A model generated the notes under the pieces. That model saw nothing but the letters and a program-made list of their open reading frames with translations, did not search any database and was not told the origin of the DNA. A stretch of 64,000 nucleotides of DNA from Rivihabitans pingtungensis (GTDB taxonomy: Bacteria; Pseudomonadota; Gammaproteobacteria; Burkholderiales; Aquaspirillaceae): assembly GCF_003201855.1 (NCBI RefSeq), contig NZ_QJKI01000019.1, forward strand, positions 1 through 64,000, in the 5' to 3' direction. The stretch's first letter is position 1; the number at the start of each line of letters is the position of its first letter. The position numbers were made by a program, and so were the translations under genes. This document shows, piece after piece, positions 37,826-47,440 of the stretch.

Positions 37826-38627
37826 CCCCCGTCGGCCCCATCTGGCCGCCGCCGCGCTGCTGGCGCTCTGGCTGGCCGCCTGCGCTGGCGGGCCGTCGCA
37901 CCCGCTGGCCCAGCACGACGCCTTCCGGCAGGGCGAGCTGGCCAACCGCCAGGCGCGCGCGGCGCTGGCGCGCGGCGAGCTGAGCTCGGCGCGCCAGCTC
38001 ACCGAACAAGCCCGCCAGCACTATCAACGGCTGGACGCGCGCGAGCGGGTGATCGACTGCGAATTGCAGCTGGCCACGCTGGCGCTGCGGCAAAACGACT
38101 TGGCCGGCGTGCGCGCCGCGTTGGCGCGGCTGGCCGACTGGCAGCTGACGCCCGAGCAACAACGCGCGCTGGCCGAGCGGCACATCAGCCTGGCGCTGCG
38201 CGAACAACAAGCAGCCCGCGCCGCCGACTGGCTGAAGCAGGCGCGCGCCGCCTGCGCCGCGCCATGCGCCCGCGCCGCCACGCTGGATGTCTTCGCCGCG
38301 CGCATCGCCGCCGCCCGGCAAGACCTGGACAGCGCCCGGCAACTGGCCGAGCAGGCGCTGGCCGGCGCGCGCGACGACAGCGAACGCGCCGCCGCCCATC
38401 GCCTATTGGCCGAATGGACGCCAGCCAACGCCCCACGCGCAGCGCTGAGCCACTATCTGGCGGCGCTGGAATTCGACCAGCGCGAAGGCTATAGCGCCGG
38501 CCTGGCGCAAGACCTGGCCGGCGCCGCCGCCGCCAGCCAGGCGCTGGGCGACGCGCGCGCCGCCCGCGAATACCGTCAGCGCGCCGAAGCGGTGAACGCC
38601 GCCATGCGCGCGGCGGCCGGGCGCTGA
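37809..38627 (+). CDS. Lipoprotein with helical (TPR-like) repeats
   Basis: A 272-residue protein with a lipoprotein signal: hydrophobic AAALLALWLAAC (lipobox LAAC, Cys at ~25). The mature part is a long alanine/arginine/glutamine-rich alpha-helical array resembling degenerate TPRs. It overlaps the MCE gene by 17 bases, so it is probably the outer-membrane partner of the system, in the place of PqiC/MlaA. This partnership is inferred from position. Confidence 0.7.
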   Translation: MALRINPRRPHLAAAALLALWLAACAGGPSHPLAQHDAFRQGELANRQARAALARGELSSARQLTEQARQHYQRLDARERVIDCELQLATLALRQNDLAGVRAALARLADWQLTPEQQRALAERHISLALREQQAARAADWLKQARAACAAPCARAATLDVFAARIAAARQDLDSARQLAEQALAGARDDSERAAAHRLLAEWTPANAPRAALSHYLAALEFDQREGYSAGLAQDLAGAAAASQALGDARAAREYRQRAEAVNAAMRAAAGR

Positions 38628-38718
38628 CAACCTTGATGACATTTTCTGGTCAGGATGCGCTGAAAAAATCGTTGTCCCCGCGAAGTCATGAATTCAAAGC
38701 TTTGATTTCTCTGTATTT

Positions 38719-38836
38719 TAAGAGCCGCTCACAAAACTCAGCGAAGCGGTCCTGGCTAGGCGCACGACCGCTGACAGTACAACAAGTACGGCAAGGTCGG
38801 GCAACACCGCCAAGAGGGTTTTGTTAGCCGCGCTTA
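38719..38836. repeat. Palindromic MITE-like repeat, copy R6
   Basis: Full-length 118-bp copy of the R8 family between the lipoprotein gene and the MgtC/DUF4010 gene. The inner stem is CGACC/GGTCG, a third paired variant. Right flank TTA; left flank reads TTTTAA. Confidence 0.85.
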
Positions 38837-38873
38837 TTCACCTTATGGATTTTTACCCCGGAGCACCCATCAC

Positions 38874-40166
38874 ATGCTGCATTGGCTGGGCGAAGTGTTT
38901 CAGTTGCAAGGCACCGGCTACGCCGCGCTGCCGCAGTTTTTGACCAGTCTGGGCATTGGCCTGTTGCTGGGCATCGAGCGCGAGCGCAAGCAAGACCCGC
39001 GCGCCGGGGTGCGCACGTTTGCGCTGACCTGTTTATTTGGCACGCTCAGCGGCCATGTGGCTGGGCTGGCGGCGCTGCCCTTGCTGCCGATTGCCGGCCT
39101 GGCCGGCATTGCCGCACTGACGCTGACCGCGTATTGGCACCCCAGCGCCTGCCACGACAGCCCGGACCCGACCACGCAAGTGGCGTTGCTGCTGGCGTAT
39201 GCGCTGGGTTTATTGGTGTACGCCGGGCCGTCCGAGCTGGCGGTGGCGCTGGCCATCATTGCCACCTTATTGCTGTATCTCAAGCCGGAGTTGTCCGGGC
39301 TGAGCCAGAAGCTCACCCGGCCGGATATTCTGGCCGTGCTGCAATTTGGTGCGGTGTCGGCGATTATCCTGCCGATTTTGCCCAATCGCGCCTTTGGCCC
39401 GTATCAGGCGATCAACCCCTATGAAATCTGGCTGATGGTGGTGCTGATTTCCGGGGTGAGCTTGTGCGGCTATGTGGCGGTGCGCCTGCTGGGTGAGAAA
39501 GTCGGCGGGCCAGTGCTGGGCTTGCTGGGCGGCATGGTGTCGTCCACCGCCACCAGCATGAGCTTTGCCCGCCAGGTGCGCGACGACCCCAAGGCGCTGC
39601 ATTTGTCAGCCACGGTGATCCAACTGGCCAATCTGGTGATTTTTGTGCGGCTGGCGATTCTGGCCGCGCTCTTGGCCCCGGCGGCGCTGGGCACGCTGTT
39701 GCCTGTGCTGGGTGCGGCGCTGGCCGGTGGGCTGCTGGCCACCGGGCTGGGGCACTGGCGGCATGGCTCGGCCGGCGGCCAGGACGAAGACGGCTTTACC
39801 CCGCACAACCCGGTGGAAATGCGCACCGCGCTGGTGTTTGGCGGCCTGTATGCCGTGGTGACGCTGGCGGCGGCGGCGCTGATGCACCAGTTTGGCTCGG
39901 GCGGTTTGTATGGCGTGGCGCTGGTGTCCGGGGTAACCGATGTCGATCCGATTTCGCTGTCGGCGTTCAATCAGTTTGCCGGCGGCCATCTGAACGCCAA
40001 CCAAGTGGCCGCCACCCTGGCGCTGGCCTTGCTGACCAATAGCCTGTTCAAGTTTGGCATGGTGGCCAGCCTGGGCGGGCGGGCCTTGATGTGGCGCACG
40101 CTGCCGATGTTTGCCAGCGCACTGGCCGCCATGCTGGCGGCCTGGGGCTGGATGCAGTGGGCCTGA
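38874..40166 (+). CDS. MgtC/SapB-DUF4010 membrane protein
   Basis: A 430-residue protein with ~12 hydrophobic segments. The N-terminal third matches MgtC/SapB (SLGIGLLLGIERERKQ with the conserved acidic and basic residues), and the rest matches DUF4010 (IIATLLLYLKPELSGLSQKLTRPD... and GVTDVDPISLS). Its function is unknown; magnesium-related or general ion transport is often suggested. Stands alone. Confidence 0.87.
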   Translation: MLHWLGEVFQLQGTGYAALPQFLTSLGIGLLLGIERERKQDPRAGVRTFALTCLFGTLSGHVAGLAALPLLPIAGLAGIAALTLTAYWHPSACHDSPDPTTQVALLLAYALGLLVYAGPSELAVALAIIATLLLYLKPELSGLSQKLTRPDILAVLQFGAVSAIILPILPNRAFGPYQAINPYEIWLMVVLISGVSLCGYVAVRLLGEKVGGPVLGLLGGMVSSTATSMSFARQVRDDPKALHLSATVIQLANLVIFVRLAILAALLAPAALGTLLPVLGAALAGGLLATGLGHWRHGSAGGQDEDGFTPHNPVEMRTALVFGGLYAVVTLAAAALMHQFGSGGLYGVALVSGVTDVDPISLSAFNQFAGGHLNANQVAATLALALLTNSLFKFGMVASLGGRALMWRTLPMFASALAAMLAAWGWMQWA

Positions 40167-40199
40167 CTGGCGCAGAAAAGCCGGGGGCAAGCCGCACGT

Positions 40200-40622
40200 T
40201 CAGGGCGTTTGCAAGTGGACAATGCTGTAGTTTTGCTGGTCCGGATCAAGCTTGCAGGTGAAGGTGGGCGAGCTGATCGCCGCGCCGGTTTTGTCGGACA
40301 CCACGCTGTAACTGCTGTCGCCCTTGCGGGTGGTGATGACACGGGCGATGTCGTCTGCGGCGATGCTCAGCTCCAGCTCGGCGGGCAACACCTGGGGCAT
40401 GGGATTGCAGAATAAATACTCCCCAGCCAGGACGCGCTCCCAGGCACGTTCGGTGAGGATATACAGCGTATTGATATTGGAAGGCAGCACCCCGGCGCCA
40501 AAGCGCTCACGGTGGTTTTCAATGGCTTCATCCGGCCAGCCAGACCAGTTTTGCGGACGGGCCGCGGTCAGGCGGTCAAAATGTTTGAGGCAGGTTTCCT
40601 GGGTAAGACGGACTTGTGACAT
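40200..40622 (-). CDS. Hypothetical protein, 140 aa
   Basis: Unrecognised soluble protein (MSQVRLTQETCLKHFDRLTAARP...), with no signal or membrane segment. CAGGAGCG lies before the ATG. It faces the MgtC/DUF4010 gene tail to tail. A second orphan lies upstream on the same strand, with repeat R7 between them, so the two may once have been one transcription unit. Confidence 0.65.
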   Translation of the reverse strand: MSQVRLTQETCLKHFDRLTAARPQNWSGWPDEAIENHRERFGAGVLPSNINTLYILTERAWERVLAGEYLFCNPMPQVLPAELELSIAADDIARVITTRKGDSSYSVVSDKTGAAISSPTFTCKLDPDQQNYSIVHLQTP

Positions 40623-40704
40623 GGCGCGCTCCTGAGTAAGCCGGCCAGGTAGCCGGCATCCGGATAAAACGCCAGGTCAGCCCGAGCGTGAAGCGCCAGC
40701 AGGC

Positions 40705-40821
40705 TTAGCGTCGCTCACCAAACCCAGCGAGCGGCCTTGGCCAAGCGTGTGACCGCAGACAATACAAGGCCGTACGGCAAGGTCATACCACAACGCCAGG
40801 GGGCTTGGTGAGCGGCGCTTA
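40705..40821. repeat. Palindromic MITE-like repeat, copy R7
   Basis: 117-bp copy of the R8 family, flanked by TTA (40705-40707) and TTA (40819-40821). The right TTA is the reversed stop codon of the next gene. The inner stem GTGTGACC/GGTCATAC is kept by a wobble. Confidence 0.87.
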
Positions 40822-41217
40822 GCAGGAGAACAGCCAGCCGCCGCTATCGTGCTCTGCCGCACCGGTCACGGTGAGGGCAGGGATCTCCACCGGGGCGCTC
40901 ATCCAGCGGCTGACTGTCGCCTCGCTCAGCGCCAGATTCGGGCGCAGCTGTTGCAGCACGTCGCCGCCCAGGGTGTTCAGGTTGGCAATGCGGCTGAACA
41001 TGGCTTCCAGCTCGGGGGTAAACTGCCCGCCCGGCAGGCCGGCTTGCTGGGCCGTGCTCCACTGCTGCATGAAATCCTGCTCCAACTGGCCCAATTCACG
41101 GCCCAGCTGGGTAAAAAACTGCTCGGCCCAGTTCAGGTCGGCTTGCGGTTGCACTGGTGAACCGCCCAGCAACAGGGCATCGCCAGAACGTTCGGGTATG
41201 CGGATGGCGTCAGTCAT
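40819..41217 (-). CDS. Hypothetical protein, 132 aa
   Basis: Unrecognised soluble protein (MTDAIRIPERSGDALLLGG...), acidic and glutamine-rich, ending GGWLFSC. Its TAA stop is the flanking trinucleotide of R7. Divergent from alaS with a 255-bp gap. A conserved hydrophobic RSGDALLLGGSP start could hint at a secretion or effector-associated small protein, but nothing firm supports this. Confidence 0.6.
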   Translation of the reverse strand: MTDAIRIPERSGDALLLGGSPVQPQADLNWAEQFFTQLGRELGQLEQDFMQQWSTAQQAGLPGGQFTPELEAMFSRIANLNTLGGDVLQQLRPNLALSEATVSRWMSAPVEIPALTVTGAAEHDSGGWLFSC

Positions 41218-41323
41218 GGTCGGGGTGGTCAGTCAGTCAAAATGAAAGATAACAGCTTGATTGGCAAATCAACCCTGTATGTTAACGGGTTTTTCTTCCG
41301 GTGTCAGCAGACGACTGCGTGTT

Positions 41324-41447
41324 GCCCCGCTGGTTTGGCGGGGCGGCTTGGCCGCTTGCGCCCCCTGTCCAATGAGTGTTTGCGCTGACAGGCGCTTTCA
41401 TTGGAAAATCCCTCAATGTGCCGCCGTGAGCGGCGTTTTCCCTTTTT
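41324..41447 (+). promoter_or_regulatory. Structured alaS leader with three hairpins and a terminator-like end
   Basis: GCCCCGC-7-GCGGGGC (41324-41344), then CCAATGA...TCATTGG (41369-41404, with an inner GCGC/GCGC stem), then GCCGC-5-GCGGC followed by GTTTTCCCTTTTT (41420-41447), ending 25 bases before the alaS ATG. The gene upstream is on the other strand, so the terminator-like element can only act on alaS transcripts. An attenuator is an inference. Confidence 0.5.
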
Positions 41448-41472
41448 GACTTGCCATCCAGACTGATTACGC

Positions 41473-44109
41473 ATGAAAGCCTCCGAAATCCGCCAGAAGT
41501 TTCTCGACTTCTTCGCCAGCAAGGGCCATCAGATTGTTGCCTCCAGCTCGCTGGTGCCGTGGGAAGACCCGACGCTGCTGTTCACCAACGCCGGGATGAA
41601 CCAGTTCAAGGATGTGTTCCTGGGTTTTGACAAGCGCCCGTACACCCGCGCCACCACCAGCCAGAAATGCGTGCGCGCCGGCGGCAAGCATAACGACCTG
41701 GAAAACGTCGGCTACACTGCCCGCCACCATACCTTCTTTGAAATGCTGGGCAATTTCAGCTTTGGCGACTACTTCAAGCGCGACGCCATCAGCTACGCCT
41801 GGGAGTTTCTCACCAGCCCGCAATGGCTGGGCCTGCCCAAAGACAAGCTGATGGTGACGGTCTACGCCAGTGATGACGAGGCGTTTGACATCTGGAACAA
41901 AGAAGTCGGCGTGCCGGCGGACAAGATTGTGCGCATTGGCGACAACAAGGGTGCGCCGTATGCCTCGGACAACTTCTGGCAGATGGGCGACACCGGCCCG
42001 TGTGGCCCGTGCACCGAGATCTTTTACGATCACGGCGCCCACATCTGGGGCGGCCCGCCCGGCAGCCCGGAAGAAGACGGCGACCGCTTTATTGAAATCT
42101 GGAACAACGTGTTCATGCAGTTCAACCGCACCGAAGACGGTGTGCTGCATCCGCTGCCCAAGCCCAGCGTGGACACCGGCATGGGCCTGGAGCGGATTTC
42201 GGCTGTGCTGCAACATGTGCACGCCAATTACGAAATCGACCTGTTCGTCAATCTGCTGAAGGCCGCCGCGCGCGCCACTGGCGTGGAATACAGCCAGCAA
42301 ACGCCGTCGCTGAAAGTCATCGCCGACCATATCCGCGCGTGTTCTTTCCTGATTGCCGACGGCGTGCTGCCGTCCAACGACGGTCGCGGCTATGTGCTGC
42401 GCCGCATCATCCGCCGCGCCATCCGCCACGGCTACAAGCTGGGCCAGAAGGGCTTGTTCTTCCACACCCTGGTGGCCGATCTGGCCGCTGAAATGGGCGA
42501 CGCCTACCCGGAACTGCGCCAGCAACAGGCCAAGATCGAAGACGCGCTCAAGCAGGAAGAAATCAAATTCGCCGAAACCCTGGACAAGGGCATGGCGCTC
42601 CTGGAAGGCGCGCTGGCCGGCGAGCAAAAAACCCTGGACGGCAAGGTGGCCTTCCAGCTGTACGACACCTATGGCTTCCCGCTCGACCTCACCGCCGACA
42701 TCTGCCGTGAGCGCGACATCGCCATCGACCAGGCCGGCTTTGACGCCGCCATGGATGCCCAGCGCGCGCAAAGCCGCGCCGCCTCCAGCTTCAAGATGGG
42801 CGGCCAGCTGGAATACAGCGGCGCCGACACCCACTTTGAAGGCTACACCCTGGCCACCACGCAAGCGCATGTGCTGGCCTTGTACAAAGACGGCCAGCCG
42901 GTGAACAGCCTGCAAGCCGGCGAGGCTGGCGTGGTGGTGCTGGACAACACCGCGTTTTACGCCGAAGGCGGCGGCCAGGTGGGCGATGTGGGCGAAATTG
43001 CCGCCACCGGCGGCCTGGACGCGCTGTTTGACGTCAAGGACACCCAAAAAATCACCGCCAGCGTGTTCGGCCACCACGGCGCGCTGTCGCGCGGCAGCCT
43101 GAAAGTAGGCGACAGCGTCACCGCCACCATCGACCTGCACGCCCGTCGCGCCACCCAGCGTAACCACTCGGCCACCCACTTGCTGCACAGCGCGCTGCGC
43201 CATGTGCTGGGCAGCCATGTGCAGCAAAAGGGCTCGCTGGTGAACCCGGAGCGCGCGCGCTTTGACTTTGCCCACGGCCAGCCGGTGAGCGCGGCCGAAC
43301 TGGCCGAGGTGGAGCGTCTGGTCAACCAGGCGATTCTGGCCAACCACGAAGTCAAAGCCGAGCTGATGAACCAGGACGACGCGCTGAAAGCCGGCGCCAT
43401 GGCCCTGTTTGGCGAAAAATATGGCGATGTGGTGCGCGTGCTGAGCATGGGCGACGTGTCCATCGAGCTGTGCGGCGGCACCCACGTCGGCCGCACTGGC
43501 GACATCGGCCTGTTCAAAGTGGTCAGCGAAGGCGGCGTGGCCGCTGGCGTGCGCCGGATTGAAGCGGTGACCGGCGAAGGCGCGATTGCCCACATCCAGA
43601 CGCAAGACGCCCTGCTGCGCGAGCTGTCCGCCACGCTGAAGGCGCAAAGCCTGGACGACGTGGCCGGCAAGATCGCCGCCATGCAGGACGGCGTGAAAAC
43701 CCTGGAAAAAGAACTGGCTCGCCTGAAAGCCAAACTGGCCGCCAGCGCCGGCGACGAACTGGCCGCCCAGGCGCAGGACATCGGCGGCGCCAAGCTGTTG
43801 GCCGCCGAGCTGGAAGGCGCCGATGCCGCCGCGCTGCGCGAAACGCTGGACAAGCTGAAAGACAAGCTCAAGTCGGCCATCATCGTGCTGGCCAGCCGGG
43901 GCGACGGCAAGGTGCAGCTGGCTGCTGGCGTCACCGCCGACCTGACCGGCAAGGTCAAGGCCGGCGAGCTGGTCAACTTTGTTGCCGGCCAGGTCGGCGG
44001 CAAGGGCGGCGGCAAGCCGGACATGGCCATGGCCGGCGGCAGCGAACCGGCCAAGCTGCCGGAAGCGCTGGCCAGCGTGGCCGGCTGGGTCGGCAGCAAG
44101 CTGGGCTGA
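41473..44109 (+). CDS. alaS: Alanyl-tRNA synthetase
   Basis: An 878-residue class II synthetase of normal length. The catalytic core opens [19 protein letters not shown] and includes [26 protein letters not shown]. The editing domain has [12 protein letters not shown] and the zinc site [13 protein letters not shown]. The C-Ala oligomerisation domain ends with [15 protein letters not shown]. Ligates alanine to tRNA-Ala. Followed by a strong terminator. Confidence 0.97.
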   Translation: MKASEIRQKFLDFFASKGHQIVASSSLVPWEDPTLLFTNAGMNQFKDVFLGFDKRPYTRATTSQKCVRAGGKHNDLENVGYTARHHTFFEMLGNFSFGDYFKRDAISYAWEFLTSPQWLGLPKDKLMVTVYASDDEAFDIWNKEVGVPADKIVRIGDNKGAPYASDNFWQMGDTGPCGPCTEIFYDHGAHIWGGPPGSPEEDGDRFIEIWNNVFMQFNRTEDGVLHPLPKPSVDTGMGLERISAVLQHVHANYEIDLFVNLLKAAARATGVEYSQQTPSLKVIADHIRACSFLIADGVLPSNDGRGYVLRRIIRRAIRHGYKLGQKGLFFHTLVADLAAEMGDAYPELRQQQAKIEDALKQEEIKFAETLDKGMALLEGALAGEQKTLDGKVAFQLYDTYGFPLDLTADICRERDIAIDQAGFDAAMDAQRAQSRAASSFKMGGQLEYSGADTHFEGYTLATTQAHVLALYKDGQPVNSLQAGEAGVVVLDNTAFYAEGGGQVGDVGEIAATGGLDALFDVKDTQKITASVFGHHGALSRGSLKVGDSVTATIDLHARRATQRNHSATHLLHSALRHVLGSHVQQKGSLVNPERARFDFAHGQPVSAAELAEVERLVNQAILANHEVKAELMNQDDALKAGAMALFGEKYGDVVRVLSMGDVSIELCGGTHVGRTGDIGLFKVVSEGGVAAGVRRIEAVTGEGAIAHIQTQDALLRELSATLKAQSLDDVAGKIAAMQDGVKTLEKELARLKAKLAASAGDELAAQAQDIGGAKLLAAELEGADAAALRETLDKLKDKLKSAIIVLASRGDGKVQLAAGVTADLTGKVKAGELVNFVAGQVGGKGGGKPDMAMAGGSEPAKLPEALASVAGWVGSKLG

Positions 44110-44124
44110 TTTCCCCCTCGCGCC

Positions 44125-44162
44125 AAAAAACCCCCATCAGCCTGGCTGGTGGGGGTTTTTTT
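44125..44162 (+). terminator. Intrinsic terminator after alaS
   Basis: CCCCCATCAGC pairs with GCTGGTGGGGG, with AAAAAA before and TTTTTTT after; it could act in both directions. Confidence 0.93.
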
Positions 44163-44253
44163 GTGCCCTGTCAGTGTGCTTGGGCCAGAATCAGTCTGTT
44201 GCTGAGGTAATCTGGCGACTGGGCATGATCATGGGCCGGGCATTTGCCGCCAG

Positions 44254-44288
44254 AAAAAAGCCGCCAGGGGCACACACCCGCTGGCGGC
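44254..44288 (-). terminator. Intrinsic terminator after the chemoreceptor gene
   Basis: On the minus strand GCCGCCAG-13-CTGGCGGC followed by TTTTTT, 18 bp beyond the stop of the chemoreceptor gene. Confidence 0.9.
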
Positions 44289-44305
44289 GTCAGGCGCGTT
44301 TTTGC

Positions 44306-45967
44306 TCAGTTCAGCCGGAATACGCTGATCGCCCCTTGCAGGCGCTGCGCCAGCTGCGCCAGGGTTTGCGCGGCGCTGGCGATGCGCTTGACCTCGCCGG
44401 TATTGGCCTCGCTCATGCGGGCAATGGTTTCCACATTGGCCGCCACTTGCTCGTGCGCGGCGGTTTGCTGGCGCAGCGACATGGTGATTTCCGACACGGT
44501 GCTGACTACGCCATCGGCGCCGCTGGCCAGCTCCTGCATGGAGTCGCCCAGCGCACGGGTGACGCTGACGCCTTCGCCCACCCGGTTGACGCCATCGCCC
44601 ATGGTTTCCACCGCGTGATTCATGTCCACATGAATGGCCTGGATCACCTGATCAATTTCGCCGGTGGCGCGGGCGGTGTTTTCCGCCAGCTTGCGTACTT
44701 CGTCGGCCACCACGGCAAAGCCGCGCCCGGCCTCGCCCGCGCGCGCGGCCTCAATGGCGGCGTTCAGCGCCAACAGGTTGGTCTGGTCAGCAATGGTGCG
44801 GATGGTTTCCGCCGCGCTGCGGATCAGCTCGGAATTGGCCTGCAGGGCAGAAATCTTGCTCGACGAGGCTTCTACCGTGCCTTGCAGCTCGGCCATCTGC
44901 AGCGAGGCGCTTTGCGCCAGCTCAATGCCGCTGACCGAGCGGTCGTGCGATTCGCTGGCCAGGCGGTGCGCACCTTCGGCGTTGTCAGAAATGTGGGCGA
45001 TGCCGATGGCGACTTCTTCCATGGCGGCGGCCACCGACATCACCGCTTCGCTTTGCTCGCTGGAGCTTTGCGACACTTGCTGCGAGGTGTCGGTCAGGTG
45101 CTGCGAGGCGGACGAGAGCTCTTGCGCGGCGGCGTTGACTTCGCCAATCACGCTTTTCAGGTGGCTTTGCATGGCCGCCATGGCCGCCAGCAGCGACTGC
45201 GTGTCACCCATTTGCACTTTCACCGGCTGATGCAGATCGTTGCTGGCGATGGCCTGAACGACTTCCATGGCCACGCGCGGATCGCCGCCCAGTACGCGCA
45301 GCAGATAGCGGGCCAAGGCCACGGTAAAGCCGCTGACCGCCAGCAAGGCCAGCAGCCAGATGCTCAGCATGCCCCATTGCCCCTCGGCGATGGTGTCGGC
45401 GGTTTCTTTTTCCACCCGGGTGTTGAAGGCATTGGTCTTGGCCACCAGATCGTCCACCGCCGCGCGATGTTGCTGATAGGCGGCGTCCATGTCGGCCAGC
45501 GCGCTGGCGCGCGCGGCGTCGTCACCGGCCTGCAGGGCCGGGATGAAGTGCTCGAACAGCACGCTGTAGTAGCGCATGGCTGGCTCGTGGGTGGTCTTGA
45601 TCATCGCCTGCTTCAGGTCTGGCTCGAATTCTGTGGCAATCCAATAGGTTTGCCGCTCGTCGTATTCTTTTTTCAGGACCTTCAGCCGCTCGATCAGCGC
45701 CGCGCGCTCGGTGGGCTGGGCGCGATCCAGCTGCAAGGTCACCAGATAGGTTTCGATGATGTATTTCGGCGGCGGCAGGATGTCGGCAATCAAATCTTTG
45801 CCCAGCACCACCCGATGGTATTCCGGCCCGTTGACTTCCACCTGGGTCATCACTTTCCAGGTCCACAGCCCGAAGGCCAGATATGCCGTCATGACCATGC
45901 CGATCATGATCACGAACAGCGTCTTCAGGCTGAAACGCCCCAATCCGCCGCGTTGAGGGGTTGCCAT
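44306..45967 (-). CDS. Methyl-accepting chemotaxis protein
   Basis: A 553-residue transmembrane receptor. TM1 (~18-40), a periplasmic ~155-residue helical sensor (~41-195), TM2 (~197-220), HAMP (~222-275) and a cytoplasmic signalling domain with the hairpin tip [33 protein letters not shown]. No C-terminal NWETF-type CheR tether. AGGAG lies nine bases before ATG 45967. Ligand unknown; it is isolated from chemotaxis genes. Confidence 0.93.
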   Translation of the reverse strand: MATPQRGGLGRFSLKTLFVIMIGMVMTAYLAFGLWTWKVMTQVEVNGPEYHRVVLGKDLIADILPPPKYIIETYLVTLQLDRAQPTERAALIERLKVLKKEYDERQTYWIATEFEPDLKQAMIKTTHEPAMRYYSVLFEHFIPALQAGDDAARASALADMDAAYQQHRAAVDDLVAKTNAFNTRVEKETADTIAEGQWGMLSIWLLALLAVSGFTVALARYLLRVLGGDPRVAMEVVQAIASNDLHQPVKVQMGDTQSLLAAMAAMQSHLKSVIGEVNAAAQELSSASQHLTDTSQQVSQSSSEQSEAVMSVAAAMEEVAIGIAHISDNAEGAHRLASESHDRSVSGIELAQSASLQMAELQGTVEASSSKISALQANSELIRSAAETIRTIADQTNLLALNAAIEAARAGEAGRGFAVVADEVRKLAENTARATGEIDQVIQAIHVDMNHAVETMGDGVNRVGEGVSVTRALGDSMQELASGADGVVSTVSEITMSLRQQTAAHEQVAANVETIARMSEANTGEVKRIASAAQTLAQLAQRLQGAISVFRLN

Positions 45968-46099
45968 GATGTCATGCTCCTGTGGTTTTTTGGTGAGACC
46001 TGCAGACACACTGCTGCAGACCTGTCCCGCCCATGGCCGACTCGGCGGCCTCCCTGAGGGGCATCGGGGCCAGACGGACAGAAACAGACGAGCATACAA

Positions 46100-46615
46100 A
46101 GCGTCTGTCCAGGCATAAACCGATATTGGGACATTTTTTTATGGAATTGGCGCATATTATCCGCTGGCGTTTTCGTGGAGCAAATCAGGCCATGGCCGAA
46201 ATGATCCACGATGGTGCATGGCAAGCTGGGCTGGACGTAAACAACAACGCAGAAGTTGAGTGGGCGCGCTTATTTTTTTACTCACCAGCTTGAGTGCACA
46301 TGACTCAGCGGAAAAGTATTGTACACCAGTGTGCATTTTATACAAACACAGGCAAAACATGCGCTTACAGGCTATTTCAAGCAAGCGTAAGATCAAATCG
46401 GATCAAATAAAAATCATGCAATGCAGCATGGGCGATTTACTGACAAGGTGATTCTTCACACCGGTCATTCAAAAAATCCAGATAAACAAAAAATCAAATC
46501 GGCCTGAATGCTACAATTTGGCGCAAACCATGCACCAGATTGTAGCAATTCAGACAAAAACGGATTCACCCATTCACGGATAATTGTTTTTGCATATTGC
46601 AATGCCGCATCGCCA
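46100..46615. other. Gene-free, AT-richer intergenic region
   Basis: No convincing coding frame or strong inverted repeat seen. It separates the chemoreceptor start (divergent side) from the 3' end of the nitrate operon. It must hold the chemoreceptor promoter, but I see no clear consensus. Confidence 0.4.
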
Positions 46616-47383
46616 TCAGGCACAGCGCGCCCAGCATCGCCGCAACTCAGCCTCGCGCACCGTGGCCAGCGCCACCACTTCGCCCACCACAATCACCGCC
46701 GGGCTGGCGTAGCCGCCCAGCTGCGCCTCGCGCGCCAGCAGGCCCAGCGAGGTGACCAGCACCCGCTCGTCGGGCGAGGCGGCGCGCTCGATCACCGCCG
46801 CCGGCATCTCGGCCGGCAGGCCGGCGGCGCGCAGGCCGGCCTGAATGCTGCTCAGGCGGCTCATGCCCATATAAATCACCAATGTCGTGCCGGTGGCGGC
46901 CAGCGCCGCCCAATCCGGCTCGGAATGGTCTTGCGCGTGGGCGGTGACAAAGGTCACGCCTCGGGTGTAATCGCGGTGGGTGAGCGGAATGCCGGCGCGG
47001 GTGGCGCCCACCAGGCCGGAGGTCAGGCCATTGACCACTTCCACGCTCAGGCCGCGCTCTTGCAAATAGGCCACTTCTTCGCCGCCACGGCCAAACAGCA
47101 TGGCGTCTCCACCCTTGATGCGCGCCACCACCTGGCCCTGCCGGGCATAGCGCGCCATCAAGCGGTTGATGAAGCCCTGCGGGGTGGAGCGACAGCCGCC
47201 GCGCTTGCCCACGCCGATGATGCGTGTGCCGGGCAGGGCAAACTGGGCGATTTCCGGGTTGACCAGATCATCCACCAGCCACACCTGCGCCTCACCCAGC
47301 GCGCGCACGGCCTTCAGCGTCAGCAATTCCACATCGCCAGGGCCGGCGCCAATCAGCCAGATTTTTCCGGGGGTTTTCATCAT
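46616..47383 (-). CDS. cobA: Uroporphyrinogen-III C-methyltransferase (SUMT)
   Basis: A 255-residue SAM-dependent methyltransferase making precorrin-2 for siroheme. Motifs: IWLIGAGPGDVELLTLKA, VDDLVN, RIKGGDAMLFGRGGEE and GLTSGLVGATRAGIPLTHR. As the last gene of the nitrate operon it supplies siroheme to NirB. GGAG precedes ATG 47383; a second ATG follows at once. Confidence 0.92.
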   Translation of the reverse strand: MMKTPGKIWLIGAGPGDVELLTLKAVRALGEAQVWLVDDLVNPEIAQFALPGTRIIGVGKRGGCRSTPQGFINRLMARYARQGQVVARIKGGDAMLFGRGGEEVAYLQERGLSVEVVNGLTSGLVGATRAGIPLTHRDYTRGVTFVTAHAQDHSEPDWAALAATGTTLVIYMGMSRLSSIQAGLRAAGLPAEMPAAVIERAASPDERVLVTSLGLLAREAQLGGYASPAVIVVGEVVALATVREAELRRCWARCA

Positions 47384-47440
47384 GGTCGTCTCCACACTGC
47401 CCAGGGCGCGGCGTCGGGCCGGCCAGGCTGTTTGCAAAAT

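Noticed and set aside
41467..43647. 726-codon minus-strand frame opposite alaS
   Set aside because: Shadow of alaS with no independent support.
46033..46293. 86-codon plus-strand frame upstream of the chemoreceptor
   Set aside because: No ribosome site, overlaps the receptor promoter region and has no recognisable domain.
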